Source: JBFMDN01 sp040753915 (GTDB lineage Bacteria > Desulfobacterota > Desulfomonilia > Desulfomonilales > Desulfomonilaceae). From it: a stretch of DNA of 64,000 nt. A program made the position numbers and the translations under genes. Under the pieces are notes generated by a model. That model did no database searches. It was not told the origin of the DNA and worked only from the letters and a program-made list of their open reading frames with translations. Positions 21,108 through 30,811 of the stretch are shown here, in pieces; position 1 is the first letter of the stretch, and each line of letters starts with the position of its first letter. The stretch spans positions 1 through 64,000 of the forward strand of contig JBFMDN010000017.1 in NCBI GenBank assembly GCA_040753915.1, in the 5' to 3' direction.

Positions 21108-22928
21108 CTATCTCAGATCGAATTTCTTCATCTTGTTGGCAAGGCCTTGCCGAGAAAGACCCAGACGTTTCGCAGCGAGGCTTTGGTTCCCTTTCGATTC
21201 TCGCAGCGCTTCATGGAGCATCCTGAGCTCGAGGTCATCTATTGCGTCTTTGAGCTTAGTATAGCGCTTGGGCTTTGAGGATGTGTCTGACGGAAGCGTC
21301 TTCTCCACCGTGGACGTGATCCGGGCAGAGAGAGAGCGTACGGAGAGGTTTCCTCCGTCCGCGGTCAGGATGTGAGCCCGCTCTATCTCATTTTCCAGCT
21401 CCCGAATGTTCCCGGGCCAAGGATAGCGCATGAGCAGGTCCATTACCACCGGTTCTACGCCGCGGACCGCCTTTCCCGTTTGCACGGCGAGCTTGTCGAG
21501 AAAATACCGTATGAGGAGAGGAAGATCATCGATCCGCTCGCGCAGAGGAGGGGTCGTGATGGGGAACACGTTGATCCGGTAGAAGAGGTCCTCGCGAAAG
21601 AGCCCCTGACGGACCAGATCGGCCAAGTTGCGGTTTGTTGCCGCAATGAGCCTGACATCCACCGTGGATGACGCGCTCTCTCCTACCGGTTTGATCTCAC
21701 CCGATTGGATGGCACGCAAGAGCTTCACCTGCATTGCAGGTGACATGGCTTCTATTTCATCAAGAAACAGCGTTCCCTTGTCGGCTGCCCGCAATACTCC
21801 CTTGTGGTCCTCCACTGCACCAGTAAATGAACCCTTCTTATGGCCGAAGAGCTCACTTTCGATGAGCTCTGAGGGGACCGCAGCGCAGTTCAGGGATACG
21901 AGCGGTCGATCCGCGCGGCGACTGAGCCGATAAATTGTTCTTGCCACGAGCTCCTTACCCGTCCCGGATTCTCCCTGAATCAGGACGGATGTGTCAGTTG
22001 GGGCCACCTTTCGGATTAACGACTTGAGATACTGGACTGCCGGCGCGTTTCCCACGATCTCCTCGAACTGATCCCTGTTCCGAAGCGCCTGGCGCAGTCC
22101 GACATTTTCCTGTCTGAGCATAGACGCTCGCTCTCTCAGATGGTCCCACTCTATGGCATGCTCGATGGAACGCGCTGCTTGGGACGCCAGAATTTCGAGG
22201 ATCTCCGTGTCGGTACGGGTGAAAATTCCGGCACGCTTGTTCAAGACCTGGAACACACCGATAATAGGTCCCCCAGGTGTCCGAAGGGGAACGCACAGCA
22301 GGTTCTTCGTCTTATAACCAGTCCTGGGATCCACATCCTTGTTGAATCGCGAATCACTGTACGGTTCCGCAATATTGAGGGATTCCCCGTGGGTGTAGAC
22401 CCAACCTGCAATCCCGCTGTCCCACGGGATCCGTATCTCCGCGTGCTTCAATCCTACGCCAACGTGGGAATAGAGCTCCCGGGTATTGTGATCCGCCAGA
22501 AAAATGGTTGCGCGTTCCGCGTTCATCACCGACGGTGCCTCCCGGAGCAAGAGATCCAGGAGCGAGCTCATGTTCTTTTCCTTGCTGATCAGGACGCCCA
22601 TCTTGAAGAGGAGGGAGATCCGTTCCAGGTAAGACCCTATAGGCCTTTCACGCCGCGCTGGACCAGTCGCATCCTCGTTCATACCTAGGGCTTCTTTGAG
22701 GAGCGTTATATCCACATGCATGGTGATTGCCTGGATCAGGTCCTCCACCGACACCTTGCCACCCATCAACAAGATTTCCGGTAGTGATTTACCTGTCTCT
22801 TTGGACGCGCGAAGGGCCGCCTGAAACTGACTCTTGGTGATTCGCCTGGTTTCCAGAAGAAGCCTGCCAATGGACCTGTGGTCTATCACTGATGATCTCC
22901 CGATATCAGCACGAGCGATTTGCAGCAT
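21108..22928 (-). CDS. Sigma54-dependent transcriptional activator (MshEN-like, GAF, AAA+, Fis)
   Basis: 606 aa. About residues 18-75 resemble the MshEN/GspE N-terminal domain (GRLLLETRRITKSQFQAAL, GKSLPEILLMGGKVS), which can bind c-di-GMP; residues about 105-260 form a GAF sensor; about 290-520 the AAA+ core with Walker A GESGTGKE and the sigma54-contacting loop GSFTGA (usual GAFTGA with Ser); 565-606 a Fis-type helix-turn-helix (GNQSLAAKRLGLSRQGLANK). A GTG start at 22889 has a better ribosome site (GGGAG) than the ATG at 22928. It lies about 55 bp behind the giant PEP-synthase-like gene and is probably co-transcribed with it. Target genes are unknown. Confidence 0.9.
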   Translation of the reverse strand: MLQIARADIGRSSVIDHRSIGRLLLETRRITKSQFQAALRASKETGKSLPEILLMGGKVSVEDLIQAITMHVDITLLKEALGMNEDATGPARRERPIGSYLERISLLFKMGVLISKEKNMSSLLDLLLREAPSVMNAERATIFLADHNTRELYSHVGVGLKHAEIRIPWDSGIAGWVYTHGESLNIAEPYSDSRFNKDVDPRTGYKTKNLLCVPLRTPGGPIIGVFQVLNKRAGIFTRTDTEILEILASQAARSIEHAIEWDHLRERASMLRQENVGLRQALRNRDQFEEIVGNAPAVQYLKSLIRKVAPTDTSVLIQGESGTGKELVARTIYRLSRRADRPLVSLNCAAVPSELIESELFGHKKGSFTGAVEDHKGVLRAADKGTLFLDEIEAMSPAMQVKLLRAIQSGEIKPVGESASSTVDVRLIAATNRNLADLVRQGLFREDLFYRINVFPITTPPLRERIDDLPLLIRYFLDKLAVQTGKAVRGVEPVVMDLLMRYPWPGNIRELENEIERAHILTADGGNLSVRSLSARITSTVEKTLPSDTSSKPKRYTKLKDAIDDLELRMLHEALRESKGNQSLAAKRLGLSRQGLANKMKKFDLR

Positions 22929-22982
22929 AGTTATGGCTTGCAGTAACGTGCCGGCCTGCGGGGGATTCCTCTAACGGACGCA

Positions 22983-25900
22983 TCATATTCGTCCGTACAG
23001 GGCGATTTCCCCGGTCTGGCCGTGAATTATCATCTTGCTACCCACAACCACCTCGAGATCGTTAAATTTCACCCACTCCGGCTTGCCCGCGAACTTTTCT
23101 ATCTGGGGGACTTGACCCACATAGACTTTGTCCAAAGACATGGCAATGTCCGCGGCGTGTGCCCCCCTGCCCCCCAATCTACTGACCAGCGCAGTAGAAA
23201 CGGGGAGTGAGAACACCTCTTCCATAATCTCCTCAGGAACGGGGTCATTCACCACGAAGATGAACCCGTCCAGCTTCTCAGTGACCGGCAGGCTTTCGTT
23301 CATGGCATCAATGATGGATTGGGCCTTATTGATATGCCGGTATGGAGCGATCTGGTTCCGATCCGTTACCATAATTCCCCGAAAGATCTTGCCGTAAACG
23401 CCTGTGCCCTGAGCTATAACCCGGTAGCCGAAGGACGCGAGAGAAGGGATCCGCTCCTTGCGCTCTCTATCCTTTCTAATCTGGAGAACGAAGAGCCTTC
23501 CATTCTCGATCGTGTACTCCATGCGCGTGTCCAAATGGAGCTGTTCTGCAGTCTTGAACATGATCGACGAGAGCTCTTTCCACGAATCAGGGAGAGTGGA
23601 GGCGAGGGTCTCGGTGCGTTTCCACGGATCGTACACCGGAATGGTTGGCACCTTGCCATCGACCACATCAGTCCCTTGATCTGCTTGGGCAAAATCGCCC
23701 CGGAATTCCAGCGTGAACGGGTTGTAAGAGATCACCCCGGTTCCGGAAGACTTCATCTCCCGGTTTCCGTAGACCATGGCCTGCACAATTGCAGGGCTGC
23801 CCCAGTCTCCGTCTATTTTGGCAGCCTTTCTGTACTTGGTGGCAGGTGCTCCGTAGAAGCTATGCATCACCAGAACCGCACAATGGATGAGAATATCCAG
23901 GAATTTCCCTTTGTCCAGAAGCTCGATTAGCTCCGGAGCAAATTCCGCGGCCCGCTTCTTGTAGTCGAACGCCAAGGTCTTCATCTGGGCTCCGCTCATT
24001 TGCGCCTTGCGGAGGACCTCGAACTGGGCTTTTCGCCTGTCAATTATCTGCTGAAACTCTTCTCGCTCGATCCCGGCCGCTGCCTGGGAAAACTCCTGCA
24101 GGAAACGCCTGTAACAATCGTACGCGAACCATTCTCCCACTTCTGCAGCCAGCGCCTCCGCGATCTCATCATTAATGCCCACATTGGTGATTGTCGTCAT
24201 CATGCCGGGCATGCTCACGCGCGCACCGGAACGCACTGAGAAGAGACCCGGATTCTTGATGTCCCCGAGGCGTCGGCCCCACGTCGCGCCTAGTCTCTCC
24301 ACCGATCGGGCCAATCCTCCGCGAAAATCGGGGTCATGCACCATCTCTTCGACCGGTTTCAGCTTCACGTCAGTGGTGATCACAAAATAGGGAGGCGTAT
24401 TCTGTGCGTAGCGTAGCAATGACGCTTTTAAGCCTATTCTGCACGGAGAGATTTTCTCTCGCGACGGGAAGTAGAACGGGACAATCGGAGAAACCTCAGG
24501 CGGGTCGGGAACAACTTTCCTCGTGGATTCGGACAGGTGCTGATTCATAAACATGTCGACTTTGTCGATGAACGTCTCGAGCACTCTTAGGTTCCCGTCA
24601 CGCGCCTGCAAATCCGAAATGTACAGGGTTTTGAGATAATTCTTAAAGAAATCCGTGTCAGGAACGTGCTTCAGGGTGGTCAGATCTCTCAGCTTCGTTG
24701 GCAGCATGTCCATGTCGATGCCCGAAAGAAGCCTGTCCACCGGCTCCTCAAACCACGCTCTGTACGAAGCATGCACGTCATCCAGCTCTTTCTTGATTAT
24801 TCTCAGGAGATCTCGCACCTTGTCAAAGGTCAGACCCAGACGGCCTGCGAGTAGGAGGTCCCGGCCGGTACGCCTCAAATAGTGACTCGAGTGACCGTTG
24901 ACCGCCACACCCCTCACGAGGTGGTCGATAAAGACGAGAGCTAACGGCAGGTTTTCGAACGTGACCTCATCAAAGTGCGTATTGTTTATGCTCGTGGCCA
25001 AGGTCTCCTGCATGGCTTCAAGGTCTAGGTCGTCATTGAAAGCCTCGAAGCGCTCTTCAAGGTACGTGGCCTTTTGCGCGTACGCGTGGCCCGCTTTCTT
25101 GGCCCGAAGGACAATGGGAGCTCCCGGTTGGTCGTGGCGTATACGGTCCATCTCCTGGGCGAGATCTGCCGTGCCCTCAGTGAGTGTCACGGGCAGGGGC
25201 AACGGATCCTTGAGATCCGGCACGAGCATGCTCTCCTTGATGGTCTGACGCCGGCTGATAATGTCGTCGAGCGTCTTGAGATCTTCGGTTACGTCGGCCC
25301 CGGACATCGACTGCGTCACTACAAAGTATTTCCTGTACAACCCCTTAACCAGCTCGATCACATTCAAAACCATACGACGGGCAAACTCGCACCACGCTGG
25401 ATTGTCTGCATACCTGGCGGTGTCAAGTGACACCAAAGACATCATGCCCTCTTTGCTGGTCGATTCTATTCCCGCGTCCGAAAAGATGCGATTGGTCAAG
25501 TCCCTGATATCTGCAGCCTCCGACGGGGAGCACCACTTCTCCATGACAAGATAGGGCATCGATTCCCGGGGCATCCATTCGGATATCGCCTGAGGATCCC
25601 CCGTGGCAAAATACCGAGTCACGCCCTGGGCAAAATAGAAGTTCTCAATGCTGCCTCGCCAGTGAATGTCGCCCCGGAGCTTGCCAAGGAAGTTCCCGAC
25701 GGGCTTGACCCCTCTGTCGGCCAGCTCTTTGGCTAGCCCTGCTGCAGTGAGGCGGAGAGACTCCAGCGGACCGATATCCTTGAATGAATAAGGGATTGCT
25801 TTGATGAGCGTCCGCACGAGAAAATGAGTGATGGAGGAATTCGATCTGAGGAGCCTGGAAATCCAGTACTGAATGAGGTCCTCATCGCAGAGCTTCGTGC

Positions 25901-27473
25901 CGCCGATCTCGAGCTGGACCACGAGATACGGAATAAGCCGATGCATGATCCGGGGATTAGAGGCCACTATTGCCAAGAGGCTCTTGACGTGCTCAGCATG
26001 TGCCGTATTAGCCCCGGCTTCTTCGGCGAGTACCAGAGGCTCGCCCGTATCGTCGTCCTCGATAGTGTAGCGTCCCCGCGCTGGCGGGATGAGCGGACGT
26101 TGAAGGATATGGTCGAGCAATTCCTGGGCCATCAGAAAGTATCCCGCGCGACCCAATGTTACCCCGAGGGATTCAATCGCTTTCAGGGACGAAACGATCT
26201 CCGCGGCATCAGTTGAAGAATAAATCCTGTCTAGAAAGAGATCCGCGAAAATGTCCACAAGCTCCTTGGAAGCCTGTTTCTGAAGATTCTCCAGGCGCAC
26301 GACAATCGTACAGACCCCTTCTATCAGAAGCTCCTTGACTTCCGGCTTGTCAATTTCCAGGATCTGGCTCACGAGAATCTCGGCGAAAGCAGCCTGGACA
26401 TTCGGGGGGATCGTATCGATCATGTCTACGGTCGTTTTCAAGATCTCGGTCCAGCGCTCGCCGATGCCTCTTATAAATGCTACTCCTTCTGAAAGCCCGT
26501 CTCCTTCCGATGCCGACTTGCCCTCTAAAATATCACTGCACGCCTGCTTTCGCCTGCCAATCTCCTCCTCGCTCTGAAGCTTTATCTTGTCCATCACGAG
26601 AGAAGCAAACCGCTCTCGATTCGGGAAGTCGCGTGATTGAAGAGCGTGCTCGAGCTTGAGAAGAAGCTCCTGAGGGCAATGATGAATCTCGTTCAGCGCA
26701 GTCAGTATTGCCTGGGCCTCCATCAAGTCCACGAGTCGTCCCAACCCCGCGAGTTTTGTGGCACCCCGCTTGGAGAGCGCCAGACGGATAGCGGAAATCT
26801 CTGAGATCCTGCGGTCCAGTGAATTGATCGGCCTGGAATAGACTGTCTTGAGAAAGCAGAGCCCCCGCTCCACAAATGGCAAATAGAGAGGAAGTGCCGA
26901 ATCGGAAGCCGATTTGAGTATGCTCTCCAGAAGGCGGGAGAGAGCGTATTCTCCTTCCGAGCTGGCCTGGCTGTCGAAGGGCTGAGAAATAGCTGCACAG
27001 AGGTAAGAGAGGACAATCTCCATTACGTGCGGCAGGTCAGGTCCCAAGGCTTCGTCATCCCGATCGAGGCCATACCGGGACAGCACGCGAACGAGATCCA
27101 ACCAATTCGGTATATCCTCGAGCACGGGAACAAGGTTTTCACGAATGGCTTGCTGCCTTCCTCTGAAGCCCGTGAGATGAGCTACTTTTTCCAGGGATTC
27201 ACGAGAAAACTTCGGATGGAGGGTCAGGCGAGCATCCTCCCTGCTGACATCAACCAGGTATCCCGCGGCTTCTTCGCCGGTGCGGTCCAGAATCATCAAA
27301 ACCCGTCCCAAATCCTCAGCGGTGAGGGTCATTACATCGTCGAGCGATGGGAGCGAGCCTTTGATGACAGCCCCTATTCCGGCAATCTGATATGGATTCA
27401 GTTGCTCTTTGGCTCCAATTTGTCTGACAAGGTCTCTGACATTCATCCTGGGGTCCACCGTTGATTGAGTCAT
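22983..27473 (-). CDS. Giant PEP-synthase/PPDK-like protein with a large unknown N-terminal region
   Basis: About 1496 aa from ATG 27473 (the frame is open up to 27551). The first 1000 or so residues are helical and not recognised. The region about 1040-1400 matches the ATP-grasp nucleotide-binding domain of pyruvate phosphate dikinase/PEP synthase (LFSVRSGARVSMPGMMTTI, the PPDK signature; YTIENGRLFVLQIRKDRERK). The last 70 residues form a phosphohistidine swivel domain with the catalytic-type His in LGGRGAHAADIA. The C-terminal PEP/pyruvate-binding barrel is missing, so classic PPDK activity is unlikely; transfer of phosphate to another substrate, as in water dikinases or rifampin phosphotransferases, is possible. 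Followed by the sigma54 activator. Confidence 0.82.
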   Translation of the reverse strand: MTQSTVDPRMNVRDLVRQIGAKEQLNPYQIAGIGAVIKGSLPSLDDVMTLTAEDLGRVLMILDRTGEEAAGYLVDVSREDARLTLHPKFSRESLEKVAHLTGFRGRQQAIRENLVPVLEDIPNWLDLVRVLSRYGLDRDDEALGPDLPHVMEIVLSYLCAAISQPFDSQASSEGEYALSRLLESILKSASDSALPLYLPFVERGLCFLKTVYSRPINSLDRRISEISAIRLALSKRGATKLAGLGRLVDLMEAQAILTALNEIHHCPQELLLKLEHALQSRDFPNRERFASLVMDKIKLQSEEEIGRRKQACSDILEGKSASEGDGLSEGVAFIRGIGERWTEILKTTVDMIDTIPPNVQAAFAEILVSQILEIDKPEVKELLIEGVCTIVVRLENLQKQASKELVDIFADLFLDRIYSSTDAAEIVSSLKAIESLGVTLGRAGYFLMAQELLDHILQRPLIPPARGRYTIEDDDTGEPLVLAEEAGANTAHAEHVKSLLAIVASNPRIMHRLIPYLVVQLEIGGTKLCDEDLIQYWISRLLRSNSSITHFLVRTLIKAIPYSFKDIGPLESLRLTAAGLAKELADRGVKPVGNFLGKLRGDIHWRGSIENFYFAQGVTRYFATGDPQAISEWMPRESMPYLVMEKWCSPSEAADIRDLTNRIFSDAGIESTSKEGMMSLVSLDTARYADNPAWCEFARRMVLNVIELVKGLYRKYFVVTQSMSGADVTEDLKTLDDIISRRQTIKESMLVPDLKDPLPLPVTLTEGTADLAQEMDRIRHDQPGAPIVLRAKKAGHAYAQKATYLEERFEAFNDDLDLEAMQETLATSINNTHFDEVTFENLPLALVFIDHLVRGVAVNGHSSHYLRRTGRDLLLAGRLGLTFDKVRDLLRIIKKELDDVHASYRAWFEEPVDRLLSGIDMDMLPTKLRDLTTLKHVPDTDFFKNYLKTLYISDLQARDGNLRVLETFIDKVDMFMNQHLSESTRKVVPDPPEVSPIVPFYFPSREKISPCRIGLKASLLRYAQNTPPYFVITTDVKLKPVEEMVHDPDFRGGLARSVERLGATWGRRLGDIKNPGLFSVRSGARVSMPGMMTTITNVGINDEIAEALAAEVGEWFAYDCYRRFLQEFSQAAAGIEREEFQQIIDRRKAQFEVLRKAQMSGAQMKTLAFDYKKRAAEFAPELIELLDKGKFLDILIHCAVLVMHSFYGAPATKYRKAAKIDGDWGSPAIVQAMVYGNREMKSSGTGVISYNPFTLEFRGDFAQADQGTDVVDGKVPTIPVYDPWKRTETLASTLPDSWKELSSIMFKTAEQLHLDTRMEYTIENGRLFVLQIRKDRERKERIPSLASFGYRVIAQGTGVYGKIFRGIMVTDRNQIAPYRHINKAQSIIDAMNESLPVTEKLDGFIFVVNDPVPEEIMEEVFSLPVSTALVSRLGGRGAHAADIAMSLDKVYVGQVPQIEKFAGKPEWVKFNDLEVVVGSKMIIHGQTGEIALYGRI

Positions 27474-27592
27474 CGTGACGTCGCCCGGAAGCTCCCGCTC
27501 CAGAGCCCGGCGGATTTTCACACACGTGCCATCAATTGTAGTGCAAACCACGACGAGACGTCATATGATTAAAAGGTGTGGCACATAAAGGC

Positions 27593-27615
27593 CTGGAACA
27601 TTTCTATCGTTCCAG
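27593..27615. promoter_or_regulatory. Dyad in the divergent region between the PPDK-like gene and thiF-like gene
   Basis: ctggaac (27593-27599) and its complement gttccag (27609-27615) with a 9-base gap, between two divergently transcribed genes. Could be an operator; no clear promoter boxes were assigned. Confidence 0.3.
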
Positions 27616-27730
27616 ACACAGAGTAAAACATTGTTTTGATGACCGCAAGAAAAAGGCCCTTAACAGAGAGTGATACTTCACGTACAGGGACCCGGCTTTT
27701 CTCTGAGCATATCATAGGGAGAAGTTCGTC

Positions 27731-28486
27731 GTGGAAGGCCATGACCAGCGATACAGCCGCCACGTGCTGCTTGCCATGTGGGGAGAGGAAGGCCAGAGGC
27801 GCATCGAACAGGCGCGGGCCTTGGTTGTAGGTCTGGGAGCGCTCGGCTCGCTGATAGCCATGCTCCTGGCCAGAGCCGGTATCGGTTTCCTTCGCGTCGC
27901 GGATTACGATGCTCCTGAGCTGCACAACCTTCACAGGCAGATCCTCTACGACGAGGCAGATACACGCAGCGGCCGGTCCAAGGCCGAGATCGCTGAGACT
28001 CGCCTCCGCGCGCAAGCTTCTCAATCCGTTATAGAAGCCGTAAACGCTCGGGTCGGTCCAGACACCGTGCGAGAGCTGGTCGCTGGCGTAGACGTTGTGG
28101 TTGACGCTCTGGATAATATAGAATCACGGTATTACGTAAACGATGCCATCCTGGACCGGGGCATTCCGTACGTGTTCGGGGGCGCTATTGAAGCATCGGG
28201 CAACGTGATGACCGTTATACCCGGAAAAACCCCGTGCCTGAGATGCCTCTGGCCCGACCCGAAAAGCGTGATGGATCATCCACGGGCATCCGATGTGGGG
28301 GTACTTTCGTCGGCAGCTACTGCAACGGCATCTATGCAAGTCACGGAGACGATGAAGATCCTTGTGGGCAGACAGGAAGACCTCATCGACGGCCTTCTTG
28401 TGATGGACTTTTGGCACGGCAGATTTCGCATTGCTCGTGTGGAGCCCGATCCCGCATGCAGGTGCAGAGCACGGGAGCGTCTATGA
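27731..28486 (+). CDS. ThiF/MoeB/HesA-family adenylyltransferase (E1-like)
   Basis: 251 aa, usual for the short form. ATP-binding motif VVGLGALGSLIAMLLARAGI (GxGxxG, about residues 33-52), the Asp of VADYD, the Arg-containing NLHRQIL, and DALDN. Zinc ligands CLRC near residue 172 and a C-terminal CRC. Such enzymes adenylate the C-terminus of a ubiquitin-like sulfur carrier or of a peptide. GTG start with GGGAG upstream. No ThiS/MoaD partner gene is adjacent; instead a sugar nucleotidyltransferase overlaps by 4 bases (ATGA), so the two are likely coupled. Confidence 0.88.
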   Translation: MEGHDQRYSRHVLLAMWGEEGQRRIEQARALVVGLGALGSLIAMLLARAGIGFLRVADYDAPELHNLHRQILYDEADTRSGRSKAEIAETRLRAQASQSVIEAVNARVGPDTVRELVAGVDVVVDALDNIESRYYVNDAILDRGIPYVFGGAIEASGNVMTVIPGKTPCLRCLWPDPKSVMDHPRASDVGVLSSAATATASMQVTETMKILVGRQEDLIDGLLVMDFWHGRFRIARVEPDPACRCRARERL

Positions 28487-29235
28487 ATGAATTCTCTTTG
28501 CCCATTACCGCGATGATCCTTGCGGGAGGTTTAGGAATCAGGCTCCGGCCCGTGGTCTCGGACCGGCCGAAACCCATGGCTCCGGTGGGTGAGTCCCCGT
28601 TCCTTGAGCTGCTCCTTCTCAACCTCGCTGAGAAAGGGATCACCAAAGCCGTGTTGCTTACGGGGCACATGGGCGAGGTGATCGAGGATTACTTTCGCAA
28701 CAATCCTGTCCCCGGCATGGCAGTCCGATGTGTTCACGAGCATGAGCCTCTCGGAACCGGGGGAGCGGTAAAGCATGCGGAAGCATTCGCGAGCGATCCG
28801 GCGCTGTTGGTTAATGGAGACACATTCTTTGATGCGGATCTACGACGGCTGTTGGAATTTCACGAGCGAAAGGCAGCGGATGTCACCATCTCCCTGGTTT
28901 GGGTCTCGGATGTGAGAAGGTACGGTTCCGTGTCCATCGATTCGGCAGGTATGGTCACGGGCTTTCAGGAAAAGAGCGCAGCCCTTCACGGAGCGGGATG
29001 GGTGAACGCGGGGCTTACCGTCCTCTCTCGCTCCGTAATTCGCGCGTTGCCGGCCAATCGCGCCTTCTCGATGGAGCAGGAAATCTTTCCCATGCTCGCT
29101 GCCAGAGGTCGCATGGCAGGGCTCGGGCAAAGTGGGGCGTTCTTCGACATCGGGACCCCAGACAGTTACGCCAAGTTTCAGCAATTCACCCAAAAGGTTT
29201 TCATTGGCAAGAGCCGACGCGAGTTTGCCACGTAA
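28483..29235 (+). CDS. Sugar-phosphate nucleotidyltransferase (HddC/RfbA-like)
   Basis: 250 aa. Starts MILAGGLGIRLRPVVSDRPKPMAPV after a short lead, the classic NTP-transferase signature (GG-x-GxRL...KPM). Metal-binding Asp in LLVNGDTFFDADL and sugar-site motif GWVNAGLTVLS. Closest by eye to D-glycero-alpha-D-manno-heptose-1-phosphate guanylyltransferases or mannose-1-phosphate guanylyltransferases, but no other heptose genes are here. Starts within the thiF-like stop. Confidence 0.85.
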   Translation: MNEFSLPITAMILAGGLGIRLRPVVSDRPKPMAPVGESPFLELLLLNLAEKGITKAVLLTGHMGEVIEDYFRNNPVPGMAVRCVHEHEPLGTGGAVKHAEAFASDPALLVNGDTFFDADLRRLLEFHERKAADVTISLVWVSDVRRYGSVSIDSAGMVTGFQEKSAALHGAGWVNAGLTVLSRSVIRALPANRAFSMEQEIFPMLAARGRMAGLGQSGAFFDIGTPDSYAKFQQFTQKVFIGKSRREFAT

Positions 29236-29267
29236 GGGGTATCTTACAGGAAAGGGAGGGAAAGAAG

Positions 29268-29849
29268 ATGGGTGCGAAAAGAATTCTGATGCTCGTTGGG
29301 GATTTCGTGGAGGACTACGAAGTAATGGTACCGTTCCAGGCTCTCCAGATGGTCGGACACCGTGTGGACGCAGTCTGTCCGGAAAAGAAGGCCGGCGACG
29401 TGGTGCGCACCGCGGTGCACGATTTTGAAGGAGATCAGACTTACACCGAGAAGCGAGGGCACAATTTCACCTTGAATGCCACATTCGCAGACGTAAAGGC
29501 GGAAGAGTATGACGCTCTCGTGATTCCCGGCGGCCGAGCGCCCGAGTACATCCGCCTCAACCCCGAGGTTATACGGATGGTTCGGCTCTTTGCGCAGGAA
29601 GACAAGCCCATTGCTGCTATATGCCATGGAACGCAGGTTCTTACTACCGCTGGGGTGATTCAGGGGAAGGCATGCACCGCGTATCCCGCGTGCAGCCCCG
29701 ATATCACGGCAGCCGGAGGCAAATGGACCGACGTGGGCTTGGACAAGGCGCTGGTGGATGGAAAGCTGGTGACCGCCCAGGCATGGCCGGCCCATCCGGA
29801 TTGGCTCGCCCAATTTCTCAAGGTCCTGGGAACCCGCATTGAGCCATAA
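29268..29849 (+). CDS. DJ-1/PfpI family protein
   Basis: 193 aa, a single domain. The nucleophile elbow Cys lies in AAICHGTQVL at about residue 119 with the following His, and the Glu of the triad fits DFVEDYE near the N-terminus. GGGAGGG upstream sets the start at 29268. Members include glyoxalase III/deglycase-like stress proteins and protease-like enzymes; the long insertion around residue 60 (HDFEGDQTYTEKRGHNF) is typical for the PfpI-like stress branch. Follows the nucleotidyltransferase by 32 bp. Confidence 0.87.
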   Translation: MGAKRILMLVGDFVEDYEVMVPFQALQMVGHRVDAVCPEKKAGDVVRTAVHDFEGDQTYTEKRGHNFTLNATFADVKAEEYDALVIPGGRAPEYIRLNPEVIRMVRLFAQEDKPIAAICHGTQVLTTAGVIQGKACTAYPACSPDITAAGGKWTDVGLDKALVDGKLVTAQAWPAHPDWLAQFLKVLGTRIEP

Positions 29850-30079
29850 ACAGGTCCAGCCAAGTTCCAGGGAGGACTTCTTTGAAGAAGGTGCTCCCTG
29901 GAATCCTCTCCAAGAGGGGGCAGGCGTTTTGCCATAAGAAATTAGGTCCTCTTCTGCGTCTGCCAAAACGCTGATGCGTCTCCAAAACGACTCCTATCTG
30001 CCGCATTGCCTGATGAGTCTCCGATTATTATAGTCCTCCCAAGAAGGAGCAATCCAAAGGTTGGACAAGGGGGGAGACA
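29850..30079. other. Intergenic region with a strong hairpin
   Basis: A 10-bp perfect stem ttccagggag (29865-29874) and ctccctggaa (29894-29903) follows the DJ-1 gene by 15 bp. No T run follows, so it is more likely an mRNA-end or REP-like hairpin than a standard terminator. Nothing else seen. Confidence 0.5.
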
Positions 30080-30811
30080 ATGCCATCACTTGACTGGCTC
30101 CTCAAAGAATACGAATTCAGGCATCACTGGAGCAAACAAGGCGATGAGTGGGACGGCAACGCGGACTATAGCAGGCAACCATATGAGAAATGGAAGCAAT
30201 CCGTGTTTGAGACGTTCATATTTCCGCACGTGTCCGGCGATTCGAGCGTGCTCGAATACGGAGTGGGGCAAGGGCGGTGGACTGAGCCGATATTAGTACG
30301 AGCCAAAGAGGTAATAGGCGTCGCCATTAGCCGAAAATGCATCGATTTCTGCAAGCAGAGGTTTGCACAGTACAAGAATGCCACGTTCATTGAGAGCAAC
30401 GGACGAGATCTTAGTTTTGTTGGCAATGAATCCATAGACTTCCTCTGGTCTTTTGGCACCTTCACTCAGATCGAGGCGGACATCATCAGCGGCCTTTTTC
30501 TCGAGTTTCAGCGGATTCTGAAGCGCGATGGCGTGGCAATAATCCATCATCCCGGAAGACGCAACATCACGCTGTGGTTGTGGCCCCTGCTGGAGCCTCT
30601 TGGCCCGGTAGGCAGAAGAATCTATCAGATTGTGTCCCTGAAGAAACTTAGGAAAGACGACGGCTTTCGGTCAAACGTCTCGAAGGAATATGTTGCCAAC
30701 CTTGCTCGACGGAATCGCTTGACGGTGCAATCCCAGATCCAGAGTTGGGGCCCAGCAAACGAATTCAACGTCAAATTGTTTAGGGATTACATGACCACGA
30801 TGACCAAATAG
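30080..30811 (+). CDS. SAM-dependent class I methyltransferase
   Basis: 243 aa. Motif I SVLEYGVGQGRWTEPI at about residues 55-70 is a variant of the glycine-rich SAM loop (EYGVGQG in place of DVGCGTG), followed by an acidic-end strand replaced by VIGVAIS. The later FLWSFGTFTQIEAD segment is typical of motif IV. GGGGGAG upstream supports the start. Substrate unknown; no partners are adjacent. Base composition is somewhat more AT-rich than that of the neighbours. Confidence 0.82.
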   Translation: MPSLDWLLKEYEFRHHWSKQGDEWDGNADYSRQPYEKWKQSVFETFIFPHVSGDSSVLEYGVGQGRWTEPILVRAKEVIGVAISRKCIDFCKQRFAQYKNATFIESNGRDLSFVGNESIDFLWSFGTFTQIEADIISGLFLEFQRILKRDGVAIIHHPGRRNITLWLWPLLEPLGPVGRRIYQIVSLKKLRKDDGFRSNVSKEYVANLARRNRLTVQSQIQSWGPANEFNVKLFRDYMTTMTK

